A stretch of DNA of 14,891 bases from Lachnospiraceae bacterium (GCA_016301965.1 JAEDOO010000033.1:1-14891), one strand, 5' to 3'; shown: positions 5,774 to 12,991, counted from the first letter of the stretch. Numbers and translations: made by a program. Notes: generated by a model from the sequence alone, not told the origin.

Positions 5774-5944
5774 ATGGCATATGTTATTTCTGACGAATGT
5801 GTAATGTGTGGTACATGCGAGGGTGAGTGCCCGGTTAGCGCTATCAGCGAAGGTGATGGCAAATACGTTATCGATGCTGATACATGTGTAGAATGCGGTA
5901 CATGTGCAGCTGCCTGCCCGACAGAAGCAATCAAAGAAGCATAA
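5774..5944 (+). CDS. Clostridial-type 2[4Fe-4S] ferredoxin
   Basis: This 56-residue protein has the size and pattern of classical clostridial ferredoxin, the low-potential carrier between pyruvate:ferredoxin oxidoreductase, hydrogenase, Rnf and similar systems. The two motifs are C9-x2-C12-x2-C15-x3-C19-P and C38-x2-C41-x2-C44-x3-C48-P, each giving three ligands to one cluster and one to the other. Residues between them (about 20-37) form the usual pseudo-twofold linker. AAGGAGG precedes the ATG at 5774. A promoter and a strong terminator at 5966-5994 make it a single-gene unit. It lies divergent to the DUF1858 gene. No other identification fits the length and spacing. Confidence 0.95.
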   Translation: MAYVISDECVMCGTCEGECPVSAISEGDGKYVIDADTCVECGTCAAACPTEAIKEA

Positions 5945-5965
5945 TCATTCTGTTGAGAATAGAAG

Positions 5966-5994
5966 AACGCTCAGACATTTGTCTGAGCGTTTTT
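5966..5994 (+). terminator. Ferredoxin terminator
   Basis: A perfect 11-bp stem (AACGCTCAGAC at 5966-5976 with 5981-5991, four-base loop) ends in a T-run. It may also serve the convergent MerR gene, but the T-run on the minus strand is interrupted (TTCTTCTATT). Confidence 0.88.
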
Positions 5995-6007
5995 CAGTTC
6001 ATGGCTG

Positions 6008-6484
6008 TCAATGCCATTTTCCATGATCATTTTTATCCTGAATGGCAGCCGTCATCTTTCTCGATTCCTGCTGTCTTCGGATTGCCTCATCCAGTCTTCT
6101 ATACCTGGCCTCACGGCTGCGGCTCAGCGAAATTTCTTTTACCAGCCGTTCAAGGATCACATAAAACTGCTGTTTTTTCTCTTCCTCCGTCATACGTTCC
6201 TTTTCTGCATCACAATCCTGTTTTTCTGTGGATGGTTTTTTCTGCGCCTTTTCCCTGTGTTCCGGATGCAGCTTTACATCCCGTATATCCTTTAATGATA
6301 ATCCTTCTTTCTTCATCTTTTGTATGCTGCTGATCGCAGCAAATTCAGCCTCCGTATAACAGCGATGTCCCTTGGCATTTCTTGGTACGATCAGTAGTCC
6401 CTCTTCCTCCCAGTAGCGAAGTACATATGCCTCCACACCGCTTCTTTTGGCAGCTTCCGAAATGGAACAGCCTTTTTCTCCCAT
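6008..6484 (-). CDS. MerR-family transcriptional regulator
   Basis: This 158-residue protein has a MerR helix-turn-helix plus wing at residues 6-75: CSISEAAKRSGVEAYVLRYWEEEG, then NAKGHRCYTEAEF, then KEGLSLKDIRDV. A charged spacer follows at about 80-108 and a basic, helical C-terminus that could dimerise. No Cys pair or ligand-binding domain of the mercury, copper or drug-sensing types is seen, so the signal is unknown. The start is set at 6484 because AAGGAG lies at proper distance from that ATG; the ATG two codons earlier is too close. The open frame continues upstream to 6664, but that part overlaps the dnaB end and terminator and is not coding. A promoter with an 18-bp spacer, typical of promoters that MerR proteins remodel, lies just upstream, so self-regulation is possible. 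Targets are unknown. Confidence 0.85.
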   Translation of the reverse strand: MGEKGCSISEAAKRSGVEAYVLRYWEEEGLLIVPRNAKGHRCYTEAEFAAISSIQKMKKEGLSLKDIRDVKLHPEHREKAQKKPSTEKQDCDAEKERMTEEEKKQQFYVILERLVKEISLSRSREARYRRLDEAIRRQQESRKMTAAIQDKNDHGKWH

Positions 6485-6538
6485 AGACATTCTCCTTTTT
6501 TTGCCTGTGTTGATCACGGACAGACCTTTGCCTTTTTT

Positions 6539-6568
6539 ATTATACGTCCAGAGACAGTTCTGCCACAA
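6539..6568 (-). promoter_or_regulatory. Promoter of the MerR-family gene
   Basis: On the minus strand TTGTGG (6568-6563) and TATAAT (6544-6539) are separated by 18 bp. The spacer contains a short imperfect inverted repeat, CAGA...TCTG. MerR proteins bind such spacers, so this could be an autoregulated promoter. The -35 is weak. Confidence 0.45.
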
Positions 6569-6569
6569 G

Positions 6570-6611
6570 AAAAAGACGTCCAAACTTTCTGACATGTTTG
6601 GACGTCTTTTT
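6570..6611 (-). terminator. dnaB terminator
   Basis: A perfect 16-bp stem pairs AAAAAGACGTCCAAAC (6570-6585) with its complement at 6596-6611 around a 10-base loop. On the minus strand it begins four bases after the dnaB stop and ends in a T-run. It closes the gdpP-rplI-dnaB unit. Confidence 0.92.
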
Positions 6612-6614
6612 ACT

Positions 6615-7979
6615 TTATTCCCGTTCATACTCCGGAATCTGATCCTCAGAGACAGGATCTGCAAATTTTGTATACTCCGGTATCCACACCAGATTCACGG
6701 TACCCGTGGGACCGTTACGCTGTTTGGCAATATTGATCTCCGCTATGTTCTTTAATTCATTATCTGCATCACGGTTATAATAAGCATCACGATAGATGAA
6801 CATAACTACATCCGCATCCTGCTCAATAGCTCCTGATTCACGCAGGTCGGAAAGCATAGGACGCTTATCGTCTCTCTTCTCTACGGCACGGCTAAGCTGT
6901 GACAAAGCGATCACAGGAATCTCCAATTCTCTTGCCAGTGTTTTTAAAGCCTGGGAAATTTCGGAAATCTCCTGCTGTTTGGAATCAGAATGTCGATCCG
7001 CCTCCATTTTCTGCAAATAGTCGATCATGACACAGTCCAAACGCTTCTCCAGCTTCAGCTTGCGGCACTTGGAACGCATCTCCGAAACAGAGATACCTGG
7101 TGTATCATCAATGATCAGCTTGGAACCGCCGATCTTGTCGGCTGTATACACCAGCTGTGCCCACTCTGTGTCACTCAGGTTACCGGTTCGGATATTCTGA
7201 GCGTCAATGTGGCCGTCACAGGCAAACAAACGATTGACCAGCTGTTCCTTCGACATTTCCAGACTGAAAATGCAAACATATTTATCGTCATGCAGCGCCA
7301 TATGATTGGCAATATTGAGAACAAATGCTGTTTTTCCCATAGAAGGACGGGCTGCCACCAGAATAAAATCCGAGGGATGAAATCCCGCCGTCCGTCGATC
7401 CAGATCTCTGTACCCGCTGGAAAGACCGGTAATGTGATTGGAGCTTTTGGATGCAGCATCAATGGAATCCAAAGCATTCATAACAATCTCGCGGATGGGT
7501 GTAAATTCACCCTTATTTCCCCGCTGAAGAAGCTGAAACATTTTCTGTTCCGTCGTAGCCAGAATATCACTGACACTTTCCTGATCCATATAGCACGTAT
7601 TGGCAATCTCTTCATTCAGCCGGATCATCCGCCGGAGCGTTGCCTTATCACTGACAATATTAGCATAATACTTCACGTTGGCAGATGTCGGGACCGCATT
7701 GACAAGTTCACTGATATATTCCACACTGCAAAGTTCCTCTGGAACACCATTCTCCCGCAGACGATTCTGCAAGGTCACCAGATCCACCGGCTGTCCCTCA
7801 GCATATAGCTCTGCCATAGCCGTAAACATGGCGCCGTACTGCTGCTGATAAAAATCTTCCCCGGTCAGTATATCCGTAGCCACCATGATGGCGTCACGGC
7901 TCATAAACATGGCACCCAACACAGACTGCTCGGCTTCCGTATTATGCGGCATGATCCTTTTGATGACGGCTTCTTCCAA
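6615..7979 (-). CDS. dnaB: Replicative DNA helicase DnaB
   Basis: DnaB forms the hexameric ring helicase that unwinds DNA at the replication fork (the protein called DnaC in Bacillus). The 454 residues have the N-terminal DnaB domain at about 8-110, a linker, and the RecA-like C-terminal motor from about 182. Visible motifs are Walker A ARPSMGKT (210-217), Walker B VMIDYLQ (317-323), SQLSRAVEKR (360-369) and the KQRNGPTGT segment (419-427) carrying arginine-finger residues. The start is TTG at 7979, nine bases after AGGAGG; the next ATG (residue 10) has no good site. That AGGAGG overlaps the rplI TAG stop, so translation is probably coupled. Length is normal and there is no intein. Confidence 0.97.
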   Translation of the reverse strand: MEEAVIKRIMPHNTEAEQSVLGAMFMSRDAIMVATDILTGEDFYQQQYGAMFTAMAELYAEGQPVDLVTLQNRLRENGVPEELCSVEYISELVNAVPTSANVKYYANIVSDKATLRRMIRLNEEIANTCYMDQESVSDILATTEQKMFQLLQRGNKGEFTPIREIVMNALDSIDAASKSSNHITGLSSGYRDLDRRTAGFHPSDFILVAARPSMGKTAFVLNIANHMALHDDKYVCIFSLEMSKEQLVNRLFACDGHIDAQNIRTGNLSDTEWAQLVYTADKIGGSKLIIDDTPGISVSEMRSKCRKLKLEKRLDCVMIDYLQKMEADRHSDSKQQEISEISQALKTLARELEIPVIALSQLSRAVEKRDDKRPMLSDLRESGAIEQDADVVMFIYRDAYYNRDADNELKNIAEINIAKQRNGPTGTVNLVWIPEYTKFADPVSEDQIPEYERE

Positions 7980-7992
7980 CCTTATCTTCCTC

Positions 7993-8439
7993 CTATGCTT
8001 CTTTCACCACGACCTTCAGAGAGGCTGTTACCTTCGGATGCAGTTTGATCGTTACATTTGCAGTCCCCAGTTCTTTGATGGGATTGTCCAGAGACATTTT
8101 TTTCTTATCAATATCGTAACCCAGCTGCACCTTTGCTGCCTCGGCAATCTCCTTTGTGGATACGGAGCCGAACAGCTTACCATTATCGCCGACTTTAATC
8201 GCTACTTCTACCTTCTTATCAGCCAGCTCCTTGGCAAACTCCTGCGCAGCTTTCAGATTCTCAGCAGCCACTTTATCTTCATGAGCCTTTTTCAGTTTCA
8301 GATCATTCAGATTCTTCGGTGTAGCTTCCAATCCAAGCTTTTTGGGAAACAGCATATTTCTTGCATAACCGTCACTGACATTGACGATCTGATCCTTTTT
8401 TCCTAAACTTTTTACATCCTGCAATAAAATAACTTTCAT
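7993..8439 (-). CDS. rplI: Ribosomal protein bL9
   Basis: bL9 is a large-subunit protein that binds 23S rRNA domain V near the L1 stalk. The 148 residues include the N-terminal rRNA-binding domain with the family pattern MKVILLQDVKSLGKKDQIV followed by NVSDGYARNMLFPK. A long connecting helix spans about residues 41-74 and a C-terminal domain ends in KVVVKEA. The ATG at 8439 overlaps the stop of gdpP as TAATG, and the ribosome-binding site (GGAGGAG) lies inside the last gdpP codons, so translation is likely coupled. dnaB follows 13 bases after the stop. Confidence 0.97.
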   Translation of the reverse strand: MKVILLQDVKSLGKKDQIVNVSDGYARNMLFPKKLGLEATPKNLNDLKLKKAHEDKVAAENLKAAQEFAKELADKKVEVAIKVGDNGKLFGSVSTKEIAEAAKVQLGYDIDKKKMSLDNPIKELGTANVTIKLHPKVTASLKVVVKEA

Positions 8440-10484
8440 TATATTTCTCCTCCTTCGGTCATTTCTTTTAATGTCACTTTCAGCAGTTGTCTGGCCTCTT
8501 CAATACTTCGCCCTTTCAACTGGGCTCCGGCCACATTCAGATGACCGCCGCCGCCCAGACGCTCCATAATGATCTGCACATTGACTTCATCAATAGCCCT
8601 GGCGCTGATATAAATCGTATCTTTAAAAGGCGTCAGTACAAAGGATGCCTTTACCCCTTTGATATTTAGCATTTCGTTAGCGGCCTGTGCACCTACGATC
8701 GTCGGGCTCTCTATCCCCTCTGTAGGACACACTGTAATCGCGTAACAGTTATTATAGAGCTCCGTATTTGATATCGCCTGCCCCTTAGCCTGAAGATTTT
8801 TCATATCTTCCCTGAACATTTTGCGGATTCTTGTAATATCTGCACCATTTCTTCGGATAAATGCCGCCGCCTCAAAAGTCCGCACACCTGTCTTAGTCAG
8901 GAAATTATCCGTATCCACCATAATGCCTGCATATAAACTGTCCGCCTCAATATTGCGAATGTGAATAGCATCATCAAAATACTGCAGAATTTCCGCCACC
9001 ATCTCACTCGTAGAAGATGCATACGGTTCAATATAGGAAAGTGCCGCATTCTGAATCACTTCACTGCCCTGTCGATGATGATCCAACACAACGATGGTCT
9101 CCACCATATACAGCAAATCTTCACATTCTGTATAACTTGGACGATTCGTATCCACTACCACCAGCATAGTGTTAACATTCACCAGCTCTCGGGCATCATG
9201 ACTGGAAATAAACATATCGCTGCCATATTCTTTATCTTTCAGGAAAGCATCCATCAAAGGCCGAATCGCCGTTGTAGAATGATCCACAACAATATTGGCT
9301 TTCTTACCCAGTGTCTTTGCCGCCCGATAGATACCGATACCAGCTCCCAGTGCATCCACATCCGGCATAGCGTGTCCCATAATCAATATGCGATCCTTAT
9401 GATTCATGATTTCACGCAGCGCGTGAGCCTTTACCCTGGCTTTCACGCGGGTGTTTTTTTCTGCATGCTGGGATTTTCCGCCATAAAAAGCCAGATCATC
9501 TCCACTTTTCACCACGACCTGATCACCACCCCGACCAAGAGCCAACTCAATGGCCACACGGGCATAGTCATTGTTCTGGATCAGCGTCGGTGCATTCTCA
9601 CCCACACCAATGCTCAGAGTAACGGACATGTCGTTACCAATATTGACCGCCTTGACCTCTTCCAGAATATCAAACTTTTTCTGCTGCAGATTGTTAAGCG
9701 TCTTTTTCTGCATTACCACGAAAAATTTATCTTTTTCCAGCTTTTTGACAATGGCATCGTTCGATAGAAAATATTTATTGATACGTCTTTCAATCAGTGC
9801 AGTAAGCAGTGATCTTCGTACCTCATCCACACTTTCCATTGCTTCCTCATAATTATCGATATAGACAAGTCCTGTGACAAGCTTTTCTTCCTGATTCTTA
9901 CGAATATAGCTGTTCAGTTCCGTAATATCCATAAGATATACGGCCAGCATACTGAACTGGCCGGGCTCAACTGCAATCATCTCTGAATCCTGTGTAAGCT
10001 CCTCCACAGAAACCGGTTTGATCTGCATACGATAATCTCTGCCATCTTTATTCACAAAAAAGTCCCGAACCTGCTCCGCCGAAGGAAATCGTTCCGGAAT
10101 CACCTGCGGGAATATCGTAGTAATAGATTTATGGTAATCGCTTCCTTTGCCGATAATATCCATAAACTGCTTATTCATCCACAAAAATCTTCCTGAACGA
10201 TCGATCAGCGCATAGGGAATCATCATATCCATCATGATATGCTTCTGCACCTGTCCGTAATTCGTAGCAAAAGAAATCATCTCTTCCACAAAACGTTTTT
10301 TTTGCGCATAAAAAACGATCCAGGCGATCAGCAGGTACACCAGATCCACAATCAGCGAAGCCAGCCCTGCCTGTTTATCTATACAGAATATACCGATGCT
10401 GCCAGCCACAAGCAAAACAAACAGATAAAATGGCCATCTGAGATACAGGTCCAGAAAACCCTTAAATCGAATACCTTTGTTCAT
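8439..10484 (-). CDS. gdpP: Cyclic-di-AMP phosphodiesterase GdpP
   Basis: GdpP hydrolyses c-di-AMP to pApA and so sets the level of this second messenger, which controls potassium and osmolyte transport and wall stress. The 681-residue protein has two membrane helices at about 18-36 and 41-60. A PAS-like region follows (about 80-190), then a degenerate GGDEF domain (about 200-335; GRGGDQVVV in place of an active GGDEF). The DHH/DHHA1 catalytic part begins near 365. Catalytic motifs are HAMPDVDALG (His371, Asp375, Asp377), VVVDTN (Asp445), VVLDHH (468-470), MVDTDNF (Asp524) and RLGGGGHLNVAG (643-653). AGGAGG-like sequence lies just before the ATG. Its own promoter at 10537-10565 lies past the rpsR terminator, so it heads the gdpP-rplI-dnaB unit. 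All key residues are present. Confidence 0.96.
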   Translation of the reverse strand: MNKGIRFKGFLDLYLRWPFYLFVLLVAGSIGIFCIDKQAGLASLIVDLVYLLIAWIVFYAQKKRFVEEMISFATNYGQVQKHIMMDMMIPYALIDRSGRFLWMNKQFMDIIGKGSDYHKSITTIFPQVIPERFPSAEQVRDFFVNKDGRDYRMQIKPVSVEELTQDSEMIAVEPGQFSMLAVYLMDITELNSYIRKNQEEKLVTGLVYIDNYEEAMESVDEVRRSLLTALIERRINKYFLSNDAIVKKLEKDKFFVVMQKKTLNNLQQKKFDILEEVKAVNIGNDMSVTLSIGVGENAPTLIQNNDYARVAIELALGRGGDQVVVKSGDDLAFYGGKSQHAEKNTRVKARVKAHALREIMNHKDRILIMGHAMPDVDALGAGIGIYRAAKTLGKKANIVVDHSTTAIRPLMDAFLKDKEYGSDMFISSHDARELVNVNTMLVVVDTNRPSYTECEDLLYMVETIVVLDHHRQGSEVIQNAALSYIEPYASSTSEMVAEILQYFDDAIHIRNIEADSLYAGIMVDTDNFLTKTGVRTFEAAAFIRRNGADITRIRKMFREDMKNLQAKGQAISNTELYNNCYAITVCPTEGIESPTIVGAQAANEMLNIKGVKASFVLTPFKDTIYISARAIDEVNVQIIMERLGGGGHLNVAGAQLKGRSIEEARQLLKVTLKEMTEGGEI

Positions 10485-10536
10485 ACTGCCTCCATATTAC
10501 CGCCGTTTTATACTTTCAAGTGCTCATAATGGATTT

Positions 10537-10565
10537 ATTATATCATTGTCTGCCTAAATAAGCAA
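10537..10565 (-). promoter_or_regulatory. Promoter of gdpP-rplI-dnaB
   Basis: On the minus strand TTGCTT (10565-10560) is followed after 17 bp by TATAAT (10542-10537). It lies just beyond the rpsR terminator, so gdpP can be expressed independently of the S6/SSB/S18 genes. Confidence 0.65.
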
Positions 10566-10575
10566 CTTTACATAT

Positions 10576-10607
10576 AAAAAGGGCATGCTGCCTAAAGCAG
10601 CATGCCC
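10576..10607 (-). terminator. Terminator of rpsF-ssb-rpsR
   Basis: A perfect 11-bp GC-rich stem (10597-10607 with 10581-10591, five-base loop) is followed on the minus strand by TTTTT. It starts 22 bases after the rpsR stop. Confidence 0.92.
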
Positions 10608-10629
10608 GTCACCTCAGCCTGTGTACAGA

Positions 10630-10893
10630 TTATTCTGCAACGTACGGCATAATAGCTACGTGTCTTGCTTTCTTGATCTCAACAGTCAGAGCTCTCTGAT
10701 GCTTAGCACAGTTACCTGTGATACGGCGCGGAAGAATTTTACCTCTCTCGGATACGTATCTTTTCAGCTTATTTACATCTTTGTAGCTGATCTCGTTGTT
10801 CTCTTTACCACAGAATACACAAACTTTTTTTCTTCTGTGACCGCCTCTTCTCTTCATCGGAGAATCCGGTCTATCGCTTTTATTGTAAGCCAT
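10630..10893 (-). CDS. rpsR: Ribosomal protein bS18
   Basis: bS18 binds with bS6 in the platform of the small ribosomal subunit. The 87-residue protein has the family core YKDVNKLKRYVSERGKILPR, then RRITGNCAKHQRAL, ending AIMPYVAE. It keeps Cys25-x2-Cys28 and Cys62-x2-His65, the metal-binding set of the zinc-carrying (C+) form of S18. The start at 10893 (MAYNKSD) is chosen because GGAGG lies eight bases upstream; the earlier in-frame ATG at 10908 immediately abuts that site and belongs to the leader. It is the third gene of rpsF-ssb-rpsR, 26 bases after ssb. Confidence 0.96.
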   Translation of the reverse strand: MAYNKSDRPDSPMKRRGGHRRKKVCVFCGKENNEISYKDVNKLKRYVSERGKILPRRITGNCAKHQRALTVEIKKARHVAIMPYVAE

Positions 10894-10919
10894 TGTTCTT
10901 ACCTCCATTATTTCATTGT

Positions 10920-11384
10920 CTAGTTGAACGGCAGCTCCTCTTCAATTCCATCCGGAATATTCATAAAGCCATCTGCACTCATCGGCTTGGGTGCGGATGT
11001 CTGAGCCGGTGCCTGTCCGTAATTGCTGCCTCCTGCATAAGCACTGCGACTGCTGTCGCTTGCGTTTTTGCTCTCAGCAAACTCCTGCTCTTCTACAACA
11101 ACATCTGTCGTGTAGACTTTCTGTCCGTCACGGTTGGTATAGCTACCGGTCTGAATACGTCCGACAGCTACGATCTTGGTACCCTGATGCAGATATTTCT
11201 CTGCAAATTCAGCATTTCTTCCAAAGGCTACACAGCCGATAAAATCTGCGGTCTGCTCTCCGTCTCTGCGGAAACGTCTGTCCACGGCCAGCGTATATCT
11301 GGCAACTGCTGTGGCTGACTCTCCTGTGGAATAGCGGATATCAGGATCTCTGGTTAAACGGCCCATTAAAATAACTTTGTTCAT
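10920..11384 (-). CDS. ssb: Single-stranded DNA-binding protein SSB
   Basis: SSB coats single-stranded DNA and recruits replication and repair proteins through its C-terminal tip. The 154 residues comprise an OB-fold at about 1-105 (MNKVILMGRLTRDPDIRYS, then FIGCVAFGRNAEFAEKYLHQG and GRIQTGSYTNRDGQKVYTT). A low-complexity Gly/Ser/Ala/Pro linker covers about 106-140, and the acidic tip is IEEELPFN. One residue (Asn) follows the Pro-Phe pair that is normally terminal. The gene sits between rpsF and rpsR as in most Firmicutes, with a perfect AGGAGG. A small palindrome, TGTGT/ACACA (11398-11411), lies just upstream of that site in the 80-bp gap after rpsF. Confidence 0.96.
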   Translation of the reverse strand: MNKVILMGRLTRDPDIRYSTGESATAVARYTLAVDRRFRRDGEQTADFIGCVAFGRNAEFAEKYLHQGTKIVAVGRIQTGSYTNRDGQKVYTTDVVVEEQEFAESKNASDSSRSAYAGGSNYGQAPAQTSAPKPMSADGFMNIPDGIEEELPFN

Positions 11385-11464
11385 ATTGTCCTCCTTATGT
11401 GTATAAACACAATGCTAATCAACAGTTACGATATAAGCCTTTAATGGGTTCTTATTCGTTTTAC

Positions 11465-11752
11465 TTAAGCCTCTTTCTTAACGATGAGATATCTTAATAC
11501 GTTGTCCATGATACGAACGTGTCTTTCCAGTTCAGCCGGGCATGTTTCCGGAGCTTCGAACTGAATGAAATAATAGAAGCCCTCGTTCATTTTCTGAATT
11601 TCGTAAGCTAATTTCTTCTTACCCCATTCTTCAACTTCTGTCACGGTGCCTTCGTAGCGAGTGATGTATCCTTTCGCTTTCTCTACAACGGCTTCGCGAG
11701 CTTCGTCTTCAATTTTCGCATTCACAACCAAACATAATTCATATTTGCTCAT
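11465..11752 (-). CDS. rpsF: Ribosomal protein bS6
   Basis: bS6 pairs with bS18 on 16S rRNA in the small-subunit platform. The 95-residue protein begins MSKYELCLVVNAKIEDE and contains the typical EEWGKKKLAYEIQKMNEGFYYF core and an HVRIMDNVLRYLIVK end. The start at 11752 is preferred: GGAGG is eight bases away, whereas the ATG two codons earlier is only two bases from it. It is the first gene of the S6/SSB/S18 unit, preceded by a promoter at 11828-11856 and a leader of about 70 nt with a hairpin that could serve feedback control. Confidence 0.96.
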   Translation of the reverse strand: MSKYELCLVVNAKIEDEAREAVVEKAKGYITRYEGTVTEVEEWGKKKLAYEIQKMNEGFYYFIQFEAPETCPAELERHVRIMDNVLRYLIVKKEA

Positions 11753-11780
11753 GCTCATTACCTCCTTCTGGTCTCTGGCC

Positions 11781-11795
11781 CCCTGACTCACAGGG
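11781..11795 (-). promoter_or_regulatory. Hairpin in the rpsF leader
   Basis: On the minus strand CCCTG (11795-11791) pairs with CAGGG (11785-11781) around a five-base loop, about 20 bases before the ribosome-binding site. Many bacterial rpsF leaders carry an S6:S18-binding structure. The CCG element I associate with it is not seen here, so this is only a positional candidate. Confidence 0.3.
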
Positions 11796-11827
11796 AACAA
11801 GGAATAAAATATATATCACAAGTTGAA

Positions 11828-11856
11828 ATAATACCATAGCCCTGCGGAAAAAGCAA
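11828..11856 (-). promoter_or_regulatory. Promoter of rpsF-ssb-rpsR
   Basis: On the minus strand TTGCTT (11856-11851) is followed after 17 bp by TATTAT (11833-11828). It begins 20 bases beyond the DUF951 stop, so the ribosomal unit need not depend on transcription through DUF951. Confidence 0.6.
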
Positions 11857-11875
11857 GAAATTTTTGACTTTTCAT

Positions 11876-12064
11876 CTATATTTCTTCTTTTTTGATATGT
11901 TCCCGGCAATTCTTCTCCACCAGCTTTCTGGAAACCATGATCTGATGACCGCAGCCCTCGCATTTCAAACGAAAATCTGCGCCCACTCTGAGTATCTCCC
12001 AGTTAAAACTGCCGCAGGGATGTTTCTTTTTTAATTTCACCACATCTCCGACTTCAAATACCAT
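11876..12064 (-). CDS. DUF951 family protein
   Basis: This 62-residue protein has the DUF951 pattern: MVFEVGDVVKLKKKHPCGS, an RVGADFRLKCEGCGH segment with a C-x2-C-x-H that may bind metal, and a basic tail. The function of DUF951 is not known. It regularly sits upstream of rpsF in Firmicutes, as here. Two starts are possible. The ATG at 12076 directly abuts the GGAGG with no spacer; the ATG at 12064 lies 12 bases beyond it and matches the usual family beginning, so it is chosen. Both starts lie in the first of three 42-bp direct repeats, and the ribosome-binding region itself appears to be the duplicated element. Confidence 0.85.
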   Translation of the reverse strand: MVFEVGDVVKLKKKHPCGSFNWEILRVGADFRLKCEGCGHQIMVSRKLVEKNCREHIKKEEI

Positions 12065-12171
12065 CTGTTCACGCATCCTCCAATTTTCTTATATAACGAT
12101 TACCGTCTGTTACCGCAATCTCCAATTCACTTATACAGCAACTGCCATCTGTTACTGCAGTTTCTGATTCG
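12046..12171. repeat. Three diverged 42-bp direct repeats over the DUF951 start region
   Basis: Units at 12046-12087, 12088-12129 and 12130-12171 line up in exact 42-bp register. Units two and three share 30 of 42 bases, and all 12 differences are transitions. Unit one shares about 25 of 42 with unit three, including an uninterrupted CCATCTGTT. Unit one contains the DUF951 ribosome-binding site, both candidate starts and its first codons; the other two are degenerate copies of that region upstream. A fourth CTTATA at 12172 begins a unit that decays at once. No known regulatory repeat was recognised, and no start codon supports a separate gene in the 137 bp between the sirtuin stop and 12064. 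Confidence 0.75.
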
Positions 12172-12202
12172 CTTATAGGGGGATTGCATTTTTCTTTATA
12201 CG

Positions 12203-12925
12203 CTAACGAACTTGTATCTGTCCCAGTACCTGACCAATGGGTTCTTTGATCACCAGATCTGCATGTGCATCTCTGGATGTAGCTCCCTTATTGATCAATA
12301 CTACCTTATCTCCCTGGAAATAATCGATCAAACCTGCTGCTGGATAAACCGCCAGGGATGTACCCCCAACGATCAGCACCTGAGCTTCTGAAATTGCCCG
12401 GACAGATGACTGTATCGTGCCGGAATCCAGACCTTCTTCATATAAGACCACATCCGGCTTAATCGTACCGCCACAGCTGCAGTGAGCCACACCGGAAGTC
12501 TTCATCAGATCCTCAGCGCTGTAAAATTTACCACATCTCATACAGTAATTCCGAAGTACAGAACCGTGAAGTTCATACACAGCTTTGCTTCCGGCCTTCT
12601 GATGCAGTCCATCAATATTCTGTGTCACCACTGCCTTTAATTTCCCGGCTGCTTCCAGCTCAGCCAGCTTTTTATGCGCTGCATTGGGCTCGGCATCCGT
12701 GATCAGCATCTTTTCACGGTAAAATCGGTAGAATTCCTCCGGTTTTCTCATAAAAAATGTATGGCTCAGGATGGTTTCCGGCGGATAGTCATATTTCTGA
12801 TTATATAACCCGTCTACACTTCGAAAATCCGGAATACCGCTTTCTGTGGACACTCCGGCTCCGCCGAAAAATACAATATTATTGTGTTCATCAATGATCT
12901 TCTGCAACTGTTCTACGGCTGTCAT
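12203..12925 (-). CDS. Sirtuin-type NAD-dependent protein deacylase
   Basis: Sir2 enzymes use NAD+ to remove acetyl or other acyl groups from lysines, giving nicotinamide and O-acyl-ADP-ribose. This 240-residue cytoplasmic protein has all key motifs: the NAD-binding GGAGVSTESGIPDFR (21-35), TQNIDGLH (101-108), catalytic His120, zinc ligands Cys128, Cys131, Cys149 and Cys151, and GGTSLAVYPAA (187-197). The YxxR pair that marks desuccinylase-type (CobB/SIRT5-like) enzymes is not evident, so deacetylase activity is favoured. The open frame extends upstream to 13147, but the start at 12925 is chosen: AAAGGAG precedes it, and the extension overlaps the promoter and the divergent gene. It has its own promoter and lies divergent from an M20 amidohydrolase. 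Confidence 0.93.
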   Translation of the reverse strand: MTAVEQLQKIIDEHNNIVFFGGAGVSTESGIPDFRSVDGLYNQKYDYPPETILSHTFFMRKPEEFYRFYREKMLITDAEPNAAHKKLAELEAAGKLKAVVTQNIDGLHQKAGSKAVYELHGSVLRNYCMRCGKFYSAEDLMKTSGVAHCSCGGTIKPDVVLYEEGLDSGTIQSSVRAISEAQVLIVGGTSLAVYPAAGLIDYFQGDKVVLINKGATSRDAHADLVIKEPIGQVLGQIQVR

Positions 12926-12962
12926 AACGGACTCCTTTCTCCGGCAAATGCACTTTTCTGAT

Positions 12963-12991
12963 AGTATACCACATTTTGGCAGAACCGCCAA
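12963..12991 (-). promoter_or_regulatory. Sirtuin promoter overlapped by a palindrome
   Basis: On the minus strand TTGGCG (12991-12986) is followed after 17 bp by TATACT (12968-12963). The interrupted palindrome TTGGC-n6-GCCAA (12976-12991) covers the -35 element and part of the spacer, a position typical of repressor sites. The regulator is unknown. Confidence 0.6.

Noticed and set aside
6485..6664. N-terminal extension of the MerR-family frame
   Set aside because: It runs through the dnaB stop and terminator and the MerR promoter; the helix-turn-helix starts right after the chosen ATG.
8961..9767. Long plus-strand frame of 268 codons inside gdpP
   Set aside because: It is a shadow of the gdpP codon pattern; the His/Ile-rich product has no family character and no start signals.
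12077..12260. Minus-strand frame of about 68 codons between the sirtuin end and the DUF951 start
   Set aside because: It has no ATG or GTG and overlaps sirtuin codons; kept only as an alternative explanation of the 42-bp repeats.
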